Below, one piece after another: positions 11,001 to 18,064 of a DNA stretch of 64,000 nucleotides (within the stretch, counting starts at the first letter, position 1; every line of letters starts with the position of its first letter). Origin of the DNA: JADJDM01 sp044352985 (GTDB lineage Bacteria > Bacteroidota > Bacteroidia > B-17B0 > Aurantibacillaceae); NCBI GenBank assembly GCA_044352985.1, contig JBILCU010000004.1, positions 1 to 64,000 of the forward strand, written 5' to 3'. A program made the position numbers and the translations under genes. The notes below the pieces were generated by a model. It saw only the letters and a program-made list of their open reading frames with translations. It was not told the DNA's origin and ran no database searches.

Positions 11001-11699
11001 GGCTCGTCAATGTTTTCGGCTGGTCAATTCATAATTACAAATAATAGTAGCAATTTGAATATATCATTTGGGGTAGGGAGTTTTAATTTTACAAATAGTA
11101 CATTTAATCACTTGGGTAAAAGAGGCAACAGTAAATTAGAAAATTTGGGTTATACTCTTGGTGCTTTAGCAAATATTCAAGATTTATTTGCTGGGATAGA
11201 TGGAAAAAGTGTAGATGTTTTAGCAAGGAGAGATTTTGCAGGTCATAGTGAAATTAGAAGTAGAGAGGAAGATGTATTAGTTTCTGTTGGTCCAAGAAAT
11301 GCTGGTTTTGTCAATGATGCAAAAGATGGTGCAACAGGAGGTCTTAAATGGGAAGCTCAATTTCTTCATAAATCGGTTCCAGCGGAAAATGTAGACTACA
11401 TTTCCTTGTACCCTCGTGCGAGTGAACCATTTCAAAGAACATTGTATAATGTTAATACTAATATTTTAAAAAGAATGACCAATAATTTAAATTGGAATTG
11501 CAACCTAACTGGTACTGGTGGTTTTAAGTATGGACTTTTAAGGGGCTGCGTCAATTATACTTCTAGAGCATTGTTTATGTCAGGAGTTTTTAATGTAAAT
11601 GCTTTATTACCTATAACCTCTCCAGTGTTTTTAAATTTTGAACTTGCTGTTCGTCAATTGGGATTGTACGCGCAGCCACTACTAATAAATGGTTACTAA
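5070..11699 (+). CDS. Giant RHS polymorphic toxin with SpvB-like N-terminus and permuted papain-like tip
   Basis: 2209 residues. After a signal peptide (1-20), residues ~110-170 resemble the SpvB/TcaC N-terminus (YSIPIYTSPGTAGMQPNISI). FG-GAP/VCBS calcium-type repeats follow (DLNGDGFSDF near 413, DFNGDGKQD near 654 and 795), then YD repeats from about 1000 to 1800, DHLGSPVMITD at 1806 and the core RIYDPVLGRFIQPD ... NPTVLIDPSGN ending at about 1914. The tip starts with ~70 hydrophobic residues, then has FAGHSEI (His 2059) and YGLLRGCVNYTSRALFMSG (Cys 2160). His before Cys in these contexts is the pattern of circularly permuted NlpC/P60-papain-like enzymes, so the tip may be a cysteine hydrolase or transferase (inference). 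The barrel presumably encloses and delivers it. The gene next downstream is the likely immunity gene. Confidence 0.85.
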   Translation: MKKLYFVLSLTFLILIIVRGQNPQNINISNQPNYSSNTYVRASNSIKLQAGFKYSAASGQPLLNLSIGTYPSFVSSFYNQGYYNGPSGAVGCENEEPRTNKIFGETPGTFSVGTTGAATYSIPIYTSPGTAGMQPNISITYNSQGGYGLLGKGTDLNGLSSISRTVKTIFQDGVAKGIELNNSDVYALNGNRLYTLTGSYGADGSTYYTENETFSTIIAHGQQGQGPQWIEVKDKDGNTLEFGNNSNSRLTGIGDITVLSWQLNRITDEFGNYMTYTYKILSGERVIDKIEYTGNINAGLTPYNSVVFDYVDIGEKNTYYFGGSEFKNTKLLKSITVFAEGSQVKKYIFDYSWEKVTCLNRVIEVDANGNELYPTQFCWGDINMYNPLSVREEMKIFSNASDYTGLKSAIPADLNGDGFSDFVCVYPNSSKYKVMKNSIIENVGANANYVDFTSIYDNAAFSGKGTFLGASVTDENLDNKQEIYSFVCNQSTNYTLQKISTNASGNITVQDIGNFTDLAGGYDERLDQYYYGISDFTGDGIDDQLRIDPGYLNLTSSQGNANYGIGGSPAIGKPFEFNGDEQPEIVVLHHANNQDDDGWGTILQSNGKVEVEVLRYDNSIQNFNQLDITSIEFGIIPDYLAGSPFLMKHIAFGDFNGDGKQDLEYLNYAKNQLFIRYNSGMTNTIFTYYSAFSDPKPINNFPQLPTTNPIYDPVTGALYSNDPIYYSLTAQDLNNDGKCDIVITGDQQNTLLPINNYFSFLSIGDNFIPAGTAQGSWNIYNKDGRWVADYNNKADFNGDGKQDIVSINSPNDDYIAISEASSSSVAVSSIRSALYKEYIIKYMNIGTEVLWRTGNTRDQIFTKNSSITYSLPLVNYKPSISCVYATITNDGKSAEMRTTMRYRYYDAIFHKNGRGFLGFEKMSSIVEPVDPFASTGNPQNIAQTSVFTFETTKFVPLLSETKTELLAYAYDAITHTSDYINLGTSFSKSVFTYSITPINTKSYIVSLSRKVEKNYNESTQVSTDFTYDYAAHGNLKSTNSIYGWNGLGQVKSEASVFNYLLNNGKYKLQNTTVSATQTGQATYSRTTEFSYDAIVHLTGIINDPTFGDQSLITSFSDFDLFGHPKQKSISSGDMGTRVTHSTYDSKGRFVIKSSNAIGDFVEYIYDAKFGNILQHKDISGLTNMFEYDGLGRKIKIITPDGIETSIYYEWDNLQNYPYTNAQLGMYSVKKVTNGLSYQKEYFGGAGSLLQTETQGLNGELIVTNYKYNSQITGVNSPALINLPNSILLEKSEPHFSNQQNYLVTTYSYLPSSGMYRASSETILQRNGSTYTNQNLVKQYTYNVKSTDVTYVKGFTQIKDNNNRIIKKETNVAGQSDKIINQKLPENTTQTSVYQFNSNGKPSSITLTNNLTPQSIVTTFVYNNLGQQTQISDPSAGNKTFSYNTIGELLTQSDPVSNVAFTYDELGRVETKTGNSSGTTIYQYVTDPNGRGQVEKIISPSNITEFKYNSLHQVTEIKETIGSQVLKTNYVFDYMGRVKENIYPGGFKTKNTYNSYGYLTQIKTEDNTVLWQLNEQDAVGQIKNYEYGNGIVTQVSYTNLHHLNEIIFGSLHKQKYDFNSQTGNLRSREFTNFVSNNKLFEEFTYDNINRLEKIEQKDATTQSSIQTNNLDFDIHGNITHKDDAGDYLYNMPSHPYSLTNLTNATNNVSINTITSTYNDLKKVHQLLEAISNKQINFTYGNDEERIKVDYSISGQLQYSRYYAQNYDKQITPTSIKEWNYIFAPSGLVAIYYINNGVGQMLYSFTDHLGSPVMITDVNQNVVEEYSFDAWGRRRNPTDWSYSGVTLPQYLNRGYTFHEHIDEFGLINMNGRIYDPVLGRFIQPDNYIQDPNNLQNFNRYAYALNNPTVLIDPSGNFAVFAVAVIAFVAVGTLAHLAGAPSSQTFALASTAALLVATSGLNGLITASGIPFANTIALMAGSSMFSAGQFIITNNSSNLNISFGVGSFNFTNSTFNHLGKRGNSKLENLGYTLGALANIQDLFAGIDGKSVDVLARRDFAGHSEIRSREEDVLVSVGPRNAGFVNDAKDGATGGLKWEAQFLHKSVPAENVDYISLYPRASEPFQRTLYNVNTNILKRMTNNLNWNCNLTGTGGFKYGLLRGCVNYTSRALFMSGVFNVNALLPITSPVFLNFELAVRQLGLYAQPLLINGY

Positions 11700-11709
11700 T
11701 TAAACTAAA

Positions 11710-12372
11710 ATGAGTTTTTTGAATTGCTTTGTTCTAAACACACATAGGAAAATTTCAGCTTTGATTTTTGTAGCTACCTTTGGTGGAGTTATTTCTGCAC
11801 AAAATTCTACTTTAAGCTTTGATAGTATTAATGAGGGAAATATTAAAAGGGAGTTAGCTTCTTTTACATTAACTGGAGCTAAAGAAAAAACAGTTAATAA
11901 ATTGGATATTAATTGCATTCCTTTAAGAAAGTGTAATGATACACTTATTGTTTTTGAAAAAGGTAATTTAATTTATCTTGATAGATTAATTGATATATTT
12001 ATTTCCAAATTTGATACTAGTGGTCATAAATTTTCATTCAACAATAATAAACTAATTTTTATAGATGATGAGCCTTTCTATGGAGGTGATAGCTCTATAC
12101 CTGTGAATAAAATATCTGCAATTCGTGTAATGATTGGTAAGCTTGCTTTCACAATACCTGAAAATGCCTATTTCGATGTTTATGAGCCAAATATCTGTAC
12201 ATCCTCCTCAAAAAGAAGAATTAATCAAGAAAGTAATTGGAAAGTATATCAATCAATAGATGAAAAAAGGCTTTATATTTATTCCGTTTTAGGAGTAGCG
12301 GATAAAAAATTCGAGGTGACTTGGATAATTACGAATGGTAAATACACAATGAGAGTCTTAGACAAAATATAA
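11710..12372 (+). CDS. Putative periplasmic immunity protein for the RHS toxin
   Basis: 220 residues starting 10 bp after the RHS stop codon. A signal peptide (HRKISALIFVATFGGVISAQ) indicates export. The mature part has no motif I recognise. It contains three cysteines, one in NICTSSSKRRINQ, and alternating hydrophobic segments suggesting a small mixed alpha/beta fold. Immunity genes of polymorphic toxins lie immediately 3' of the toxin tip and are unique to it, which is the only basis for the proposed role. An exported immunity protein would imply that the toxin acts in the periplasm. The gene is followed at once by an orphan RHS remnant, so it sits at the recombination junction. Confidence 0.6.
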   Translation: MSFLNCFVLNTHRKISALIFVATFGGVISAQNSTLSFDSINEGNIKRELASFTLTGAKEKTVNKLDINCIPLRKCNDTLIVFEKGNLIYLDRLIDIFISKFDTSGHKFSFNNNKLIFIDDEPFYGGDSSIPVNKISAIRVMIGKLAFTIPENAYFDVYEPNICTSSSKRRINQESNWKVYQSIDEKRLYIYSVLGVADKKFEVTWIITNGKYTMRVLDKI

Positions 12373-12384
12373 AAGTTAAAATTC

Positions 12385-12600
12385 CCTGTTCTAGGAAGAT
12401 TTATACAGCCAGATAATTATATCCAAGACCCTAATAATCTCCAAAATTTTAATAGGTATGCTAATGTCCTTAATAATCCAATGTTATTTAACGTCCCATC
12501 AGGAAATTTTAATTTTCTAGGAACTATAATCGGTGGTATTTTTGGTTTATATCAAGGCGCAATGAGCCCCGTTAGCGCAGAAATGTTTTCCGTTCATTAG
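12385..12600 (+). pseudogene. Orphan RHS core remnant with short alternative tip
   Basis: In one frame the 72 codons read PVLGRFIQPDNYIQDPNN, LQNFNRYANVLNNP, VPSGNFNFLGTIIGGIFG and end in VSAEMFSVH. The first 35 residues copy residues ~1873-1914 of the giant RHS protein with few changes at the protein level; the DNA is also close. There is no start codon, and the tip is cut short inside a palindromic repeat, which supplies the stop codon. This is the tail of a former RHS C-terminus displaced when the present tip and immunity gene were inserted. Confidence 0.85.
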
Positions 12601-12693
12601 TAGTTCAATAAAATTATTTACCGGTATGTAAAATGTAATTCAAAATTATTGCTCCTCTTCACCTTTAGCGCAGAAAAATTTCTCGTGCATTAG
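12572..12693 (+). repeat. Two REP-like palindromic repeats
   Basis: Copies at 12572-12600 (GTTAGCGCAGAAATG-TTTTCCGTTCATTAG) and 12665-12693 (TTAGCGCAGAAAAATTTCTCGTGCATTAG), each followed by the same AATAAAATAATTTAC tail. The first copy truncates the RHS remnant. They lead into composite repeat copy 2. Confidence 0.8.
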
Positions 12694-12731
12694 TACAATA
12701 AAATAATTTACTGGTAAGTAAAATATAATCC

Positions 12732-12891
12732 AAATCTATCGCTCCTCTACCTCGGAGAGGAGTAAGGAGGTGAGGTCAATCCCACTACTCATTACTTAGA
12801 AAATCTCGCCAAAAACTAAGTACAACTACTTAGCAAATAATTCAGTAGTACTACGTATTGCAAAACGCACACCAGCATATTAGTTTTGTCA
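12732..12891 (+). repeat. Composite promoter-bearing repeat, copy 2
   Basis: Second copy of the ~160-bp block, again with the CTCCTCT/GGAGAGGAG stem, the ACTTAGCAAATAATTCAGTA phrase and the terminal promoter. Differences from copy 1 are scattered single bases, e.g. CGCACACCAGCATAT in place of CGCATAGAAGCAAGT. Confidence 0.9.
12858..12888 (+). promoter_or_regulatory. Promoter in repeat copy 2, for the membrane protein gene
   Basis: TTG at 12858-12860, 20-base spacer, TAGTTTTG at 12881-12888; the next start codon is at 12952. The spacer bases differ from copies 1 and 3 but both boxes and their spacing are kept. Confidence 0.7.
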
Positions 12892-12951
12892 TTTTAGATA
12901 AAAAATTAATAAATGTTACGTTTAGTTTCAATTTAGCAGGCATTATTTTAG

Positions 12952-14313
12952 ATGATAAAAATAATTGAAAATATTTTTGAACACTTTTTATTGCTAATAA
13001 ATAACATGTATAATTTTGAATTGTTATTCGTTAGTTTTCTGGCATTTTTTTTTCATATTATAAATCAAACACTAAGTGAAAATTACCTAAATTTTTCAAG
13101 CAGAATTTTTAAACTTTTTCAATTTGATTCACTATTTAGATTCTTCCGTCACAGTTTATTTTTAGCAACAATTTTCCTAGTTTTAAATCACTATAAATAT
13201 TTCCATTTACAAACTCATTATAAAAATTATTCATTTGATACAAGTTTCTTAGATAGTCTGAATAAACATATTATTGAATTATTAATTTATATAACAATTT
13301 GGTCTTCTCTAATTTTTATTTTATTCAAGAATCGTATTCAAATAAATTTTTATGGCAATGATAAACAACAACGAACAGCAAAGTCCTTTTTTAAATATGT
13401 TACTTTTTGCATAATTTCAACTTGTACACTCTTTTTATTGTTTATACTTAATTTTTATTTAATTCGATGGTTAGACCTTTTATTAATTAAAAATGACATC
13501 TTTCCGTTTTTCACTTCATCGTCTGACCACGCTTCAATTTTGACTTATAAAAGAGGTATTTACATCTCAATTATTTTATCATTTATGGTGTTTTTATTGA
13601 CAATAAATACTGTTTTTAAGAGCTTTAGAGGGTATACTTCGACAATAGACAAGTTTATGTACTTATTTATGTTGGTTATTGCAACAATAGGTATTTATTC
13701 AGGCTTATATTGTATATTCAATTTTTTGCAAAACTTCATAGTATATAACGGGATTTCAAATGAATGGATTAATAAGGACAAGTTAGTAGGTCAATATTCA
13801 TTAAGAATGACTTCTTTAATATTAATGTGGAGTATTACAAAATTTTGTTTTAAAACCATTTTTAATGGAGAATTGCTTATGCCATTTAAATATGGCATTT
13901 TATTTACTCCAAAAAACCCCAAAGTAAAACTAGGTAATGTAACAGGTTATGAAACTAATTATTATGATATTTATTATTTTAATCAAATAGGTTTCTATAT
14001 ACTAAACGTTTTTGTTGCAGAATATCTCATTTCAATTTCAGAGTCAAATACATTAATTACCGGCTTATTTGCTTTGCTTCCAATAATGGTAGACGATTAT
14101 TTAGTTATTCATGTGTATTTTGAAAAGTATGGTGAAATGACCGGTTGGCACAATATAAAAAAACATACTTTTAATATAATTTTATTAGCTTTCTCGATAC
14201 TTTCATTGTATTATGGAAGTCATTATTTATTTTTAACCACTTATTTATTTGCGACTTTAATTATTTTAGCTTCTCATCTATTTAACCAGAACAGGAAACT
14301 AAGATTTAAATGA
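12952..14313 (+). CDS. Polytopic membrane protein of unknown function
   Basis: 453 residues, very rich in Phe, Ile, Leu and Tyr, with about ten hydrophobic segments (for example FELLFVSFLAFFFHII, ELLIYITIWSSLIFILF, VTFCIISTCTLFLLFILNFY, YISIILSFMVFLLTI, YLFMLVIATIGIYSGLYCIF). I recognise no family. It has no signal peptide beyond its first membrane helix. A loop at about 320-345 (FTPKNPKVKLGNVTGYETNY) is the longest soluble stretch after the N-terminal half. It is transcribed alone from repeat copy 2, between the RHS locus and the T9SS cargo genes, and codon use is as AT-rich as that of its neighbours. An immunity or surface-polymer role is possible but unsupported. Confidence 0.6.
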   Translation: MIKIIENIFEHFLLLINNMYNFELLFVSFLAFFFHIINQTLSENYLNFSSRIFKLFQFDSLFRFFRHSLFLATIFLVLNHYKYFHLQTHYKNYSFDTSFLDSLNKHIIELLIYITIWSSLIFILFKNRIQINFYGNDKQQRTAKSFFKYVTFCIISTCTLFLLFILNFYLIRWLDLLLIKNDIFPFFTSSSDHASILTYKRGIYISIILSFMVFLLTINTVFKSFRGYTSTIDKFMYLFMLVIATIGIYSGLYCIFNFLQNFIVYNGISNEWINKDKLVGQYSLRMTSLILMWSITKFCFKTIFNGELLMPFKYGILFTPKNPKVKLGNVTGYETNYYDIYYFNQIGFYILNVFVAEYLISISESNTLITGLFALLPIMVDDYLVIHVYFEKYGEMTGWHNIKKHTFNIILLAFSILSLYYGSHYLFLTTYLFATLIILASHLFNQNRKLRFK

Positions 14314-14331
14314 AATACTTATTAGCGCGGA

Positions 14332-14637
14332 AATGCTTTCCGTGCATTAGTACAATAAAACAATTTACCTGTAACTAAAATATAATCCAATCCTATCGCA
14401 CATCTCCTTCAAGATGAGTTATGAACTGATGTCTATAAAACACTAATCTCAATCACTAAAGTATTAATTTAAGTCCTAAATCTATCGCTCCTCTCCCTCG
14501 GAGAGGAGTATGGAGGTGAGGCCATTCCCACAACCCATTACTTAGAAAATCTCACCAAAAACTAAGTACAACTACTTAGCAAATAATTCAGTAGTACTAC
14601 GTATTGCAAAACGCATAGAAGCAAGTTAGTTTTGTCA
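14332..14637 (+). repeat. REP-like repeat plus composite promoter-bearing repeat, copy 3
   Basis: A palindromic unit at 14332-14350 with the standard tail is followed by one degenerate 88-bp-type unit (AAGATGAG ... AATCTCAATC) and then by the third 160-bp block at 14478-14637. This shows the full order of the composite element: palindrome, tail, AAGATGAG unit, GGAGAGGAG stem, promoter. Confidence 0.88.
14604..14634 (+). promoter_or_regulatory. Promoter in repeat copy 3, for the T9SS cargo genes
   Basis: TTG at 14604-14606, 20-base spacer identical to copy 1, TAGTTTTG at 14627-14634. The gene it would drive starts at 14843. The roughly 200-base leader holds only two tiny frames (19 and 9 codons) that I do not call as genes. 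Confidence 0.65.
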
Positions 14638-14842
14638 TTAAACTTTAAATAAATAATAAACTATGTCAATAACAAAAATTTTAAGTAAAGATTGGTCAGT
14701 ATACGATAATAAAAACAAATAAAATCTACACATGAAACAACAATCTGCTTTGCGCTCATAAACAAATGCTGCGCAATGTGCTTGTCGAAGTGAATATTCA
14801 TGGCGTATACCATATGACAACTAAAAAAATAAAAATCTATAT

Positions 14843-17800
14843 ATGAAATCAACTAAAATCAGTTTTAAAATACATTTATTATTAATGTTTTTTTTAATAA
14901 ACAAAATCAATATCGCTCAAAGTGAAAATTTTTGTAAAGATATATCATCCCCAATAAATACTAACAGTATTTATGTTGATGCCTGTCCTCTTTCTGAAAG
15001 TGTTTTTGATCCTCGTACATTTGAGGATACTATTACTATAAATGTTGTAGTTTATGCACTAAATAATATCAATGGATCAGGAGAATTAAATAATTTTTCT
15101 GATAGCACTTTTTATAAATGGATAGAAAACACAAATCATTTATTAAGTAATTTAGATACGGCACTTATTAATGTACCAGGCACAGAATATATCAAGGATA
15201 CTAAAATAAGATTAAGGTTATTAAGCATTATACACACTTCTGCATCTCTGCCATCTGATAATTCACCCAACCCTGAAAATGGCATTACTGGTTTTCAAAA
15301 GATACCGAATACTATTGGTTTAATTTTATCAGCAGGGCAAACCGGTAATGGTTTTCAAATTGGTTCAGGAGGTTATGCAGTAGCTAATTTGTTTAATAAT
15401 GAAATAACTTTTTTATTAAATCAAAATGATATTTTTAATACAGGTCACACAATACATCATCGATACAAATGGTTGGCACACGAAATGGGGCATATTCTTG
15501 GTTTAACTCATACCGGTAGTGTAAATTATGCTAATAGTAATTGTAATGTTGCTGATGATAATTTTGATGATACATATTCACCTGATCATATGTCTTCTCG
15601 AACTTGTTCATTAAACGATTCAATATTTTTCACACCTAATTTCTCAAGTTCATTATATTTCTGTGGTATGGGTGCAATACCAAATAATATAATGGGTTAT
15701 AGTTGTGAAACGTATTTTTCACCAAAACAAATTTATCACATGAGAGCTCGCTTGGTAAATAGACTTAGTTCATTTTGCATAGGCTCTCATAATCATCCTT
15801 ATTGTAATAATCGCGTAATATCAGAAGTTATAAATAATGGTGAAGAACTTTATGATTCGATACATGTTGTAAATGGTGACTTATTTATTGAGACTAATAG
15901 TAAGTTAATTGTTACAGGTTGTTTAATCATGTCTGAAAGTAAACGAATAATTGTAGCTCCTGGCGCAACACTAATTGTTAATGGAGGAGTAATTACAACT
16001 AAATGTGTAGGTAAATTATGGGGTGGTATAGAAGTTCGTGGTTCATATAATCAAAAACAGACTTATTCTACTTTTTCAGAAGTTCCTTTTGAACAATCTC
16101 CCGATCAGGGAATTTGTATTATTAAAAATAATGCTAAAATAGAGCGTGCAAATGTTGGGGTATTTGTTGGGGGTAGGCTGTATTTAACACCACCTAATCC
16201 TGCCTGGGATTTAAAGTTGGCTGGTGGAATTTTACAAGTTGACAACTCTTCTTTTATTAATTGTAAAAAAGGTGTTGTCTTTAGTCAATACAATTCAAAA
16301 ATAAAATCAGGCAATAAAAGTTACATTAAAAATAGTGTTTTTTCACCATCATTAGAATTAGAAACTATTAGCGATTTATTTAGTGCATATTCAAATTTAC
16401 CTGTTCAGTATACAAATGCAATTGAATTATCTGGTAATGATAAAATTTTAATTACTGGTAATTCATTTAAATCAATTGCATTAATTCAACCAAACATTGC
16501 TAACAATAACACAAGTATTGGTGCTGTTGGTTATGGTATAGGCATTAATGCTGTAAACTCTGAATTATTTGTTAGAGAAAATACTTTTATTAGTTTAAAA
16601 TATGGAATTAAAGCAAATAATACCTATACTTTATTTAAAAAAACTGAAATAAATAATAATAAATTTTTTGATAATTTATATGCTATTACGGGGAATTTAA
16701 GTTTTGGTAAAATAAATAATAATTATTTCAGAATTCCTGATTACATAAGAGATACTGTTAATTTAACACAGGGAGCTAGTCCATACCCATGGGGTGTTTT
16801 TATGGATAATTGCCATACATTTTTATTGCAAAACGATACATTTATAACTAAACCAAATGATATTATAAGTCCAGAATCAATCGTGCAGTTTAATACAAGC
16901 ATTTCCAGTTACGGTCTTATCATCAAAAATAGTGGCAATATAGGTGGTGAAGTAAAAAACAATTGTTATTTCAAGGGACTTAATATAGCAACACAAACAG
17001 AACTAAACAATCCTAACTTACAAATCCGCTGTAATAATTACGAAAACAACAATATTGCATGGCGTATTAATCCACTGAGCATAAATGGTGTTTTAGGTTC
17101 TCAGGGTACTAGTTGTATGACTAATAATAATTCTCAGTACAGAGCAAATAATAAGTTCCTAGGCTGTTTAATTGGCAAAGACAAGTTTGAATCTTATTTA
17201 AATAATCCATTTAATTATTATTATTGGGATAATAATATAATTTCTTCTGATATTGAACTTAAACCTTGTACTACTTATATAAATAATAATGTAATTCTTG
17301 ATTTATGTGTTGGAGATAATATAAATGATCCAAATGGTTGCATAGTCTCTCCAATAAATGTAATTCAATTAAAAGAAATTCGTGAAAAAATATTAGATTT
17401 AATTTTAGCCGATCAAGATCAGGAGGCGCTAAAAATTTTACTCGAAAACGTACAACTTGATGAAGTTAAGATGCTTTTGATAGCATATTATTATGACAAA
17501 GATGATATTCAGAATATGCAGCAATATATTAACCAGCTATCTTTAAATAAATTAGAAACAAAGCAATTCAGAACTTTATATACATTGTTTAGATTATTAA
17601 AAGTACAAAGCAAAACAATCTATGAAATGAACAAAGGTCAAATCAAAGTAGTTGAGCAAATTGCAGAAACTCCAACTAGGGCAGGTTCAGAAGCAAGAAG
17701 TATTTTGGAAATTTTAAAATTAAAAGAAAACAATAATATTCCCGAATTACCAATTATTTTAAATAGTCAGTCTCGAATGGATGAACATTCTGTACAAGAA

Positions 17801-18064
17801 ATACGTCAACCGGAATTAGGTCAGAATATCCCTAATCCTGCTGAAAATAAAACAAGCATAAAAATATTTGTGCCTGATAATTCGGCAAATTCATATATCA
17901 GCATTGTAAATGCAATGGGTCAGTTAATTACAACAAGAAATTTGAATACAGGCGATCAACTAATAGAATTTAATATTATGGATTTTGAAACCGGTATATA
18001 TTTTTATACCTTGTACATAAATGCAATACCATTTTCAACAAAACGTATGGTTATAGTTAAATAA
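14843..18064 (+). CDS. Secreted metzincin metalloprotease with beta-helix region and T9SS sorting domain
   Basis: 1073 residues. The signal peptide ends near INIAQSE. The catalytic domain (about 40-310) has HEMGHILGLTH, the full HExxHxxGxxH zinc site starting at His 213, and a Met-turn NNIMGYS with YFSPKQIYHMR after it, as in M43/cytophagalysin-like metzincins of Bacteroidota. Residues ~330-830 are rich in Asn, Ile and Gly with recurring short turns (NNAKIERANVGVFVGG), typical of a right-handed beta-helix. The last ~80 residues form a T9SS type A sorting domain (LGQNIPNPAENKTSIKI ... MGQLITTRNL ... ETGIYFYTLYI). It should be exported by T9SS to the surface or medium. Its stop codon overlaps the next start (TAATG), implying co-transcription. 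Confidence 0.85.
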   Translation: MKSTKISFKIHLLLMFFLINKINIAQSENFCKDISSPINTNSIYVDACPLSESVFDPRTFEDTITINVVVYALNNINGSGELNNFSDSTFYKWIENTNHLLSNLDTALINVPGTEYIKDTKIRLRLLSIIHTSASLPSDNSPNPENGITGFQKIPNTIGLILSAGQTGNGFQIGSGGYAVANLFNNEITFLLNQNDIFNTGHTIHHRYKWLAHEMGHILGLTHTGSVNYANSNCNVADDNFDDTYSPDHMSSRTCSLNDSIFFTPNFSSSLYFCGMGAIPNNIMGYSCETYFSPKQIYHMRARLVNRLSSFCIGSHNHPYCNNRVISEVINNGEELYDSIHVVNGDLFIETNSKLIVTGCLIMSESKRIIVAPGATLIVNGGVITTKCVGKLWGGIEVRGSYNQKQTYSTFSEVPFEQSPDQGICIIKNNAKIERANVGVFVGGRLYLTPPNPAWDLKLAGGILQVDNSSFINCKKGVVFSQYNSKIKSGNKSYIKNSVFSPSLELETISDLFSAYSNLPVQYTNAIELSGNDKILITGNSFKSIALIQPNIANNNTSIGAVGYGIGINAVNSELFVRENTFISLKYGIKANNTYTLFKKTEINNNKFFDNLYAITGNLSFGKINNNYFRIPDYIRDTVNLTQGASPYPWGVFMDNCHTFLLQNDTFITKPNDIISPESIVQFNTSISSYGLIIKNSGNIGGEVKNNCYFKGLNIATQTELNNPNLQIRCNNYENNNIAWRINPLSINGVLGSQGTSCMTNNNSQYRANNKFLGCLIGKDKFESYLNNPFNYYYWDNNIISSDIELKPCTTYINNNVILDLCVGDNINDPNGCIVSPINVIQLKEIREKILDLILADQDQEALKILLENVQLDEVKMLLIAYYYDKDDIQNMQQYINQLSLNKLETKQFRTLYTLFRLLKVQSKTIYEMNKGQIKVVEQIAETPTRAGSEARSILEILKLKENNNIPELPIILNSQSRMDEHSVQEIRQPELGQNIPNPAENKTSIKIFVPDNSANSYISIVNAMGQLITTRNLNTGDQLIEFNIMDFETGIYFYTLYINAIPFSTKRMVIVK

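Noticed and set aside
14663..14752. Two mini open frames (19 and 9 codons) in the leader of the metzincin gene
   Set aside because: Too short, no conserved pattern and no ribosome-binding site; could be chance in an AT-rich leader.
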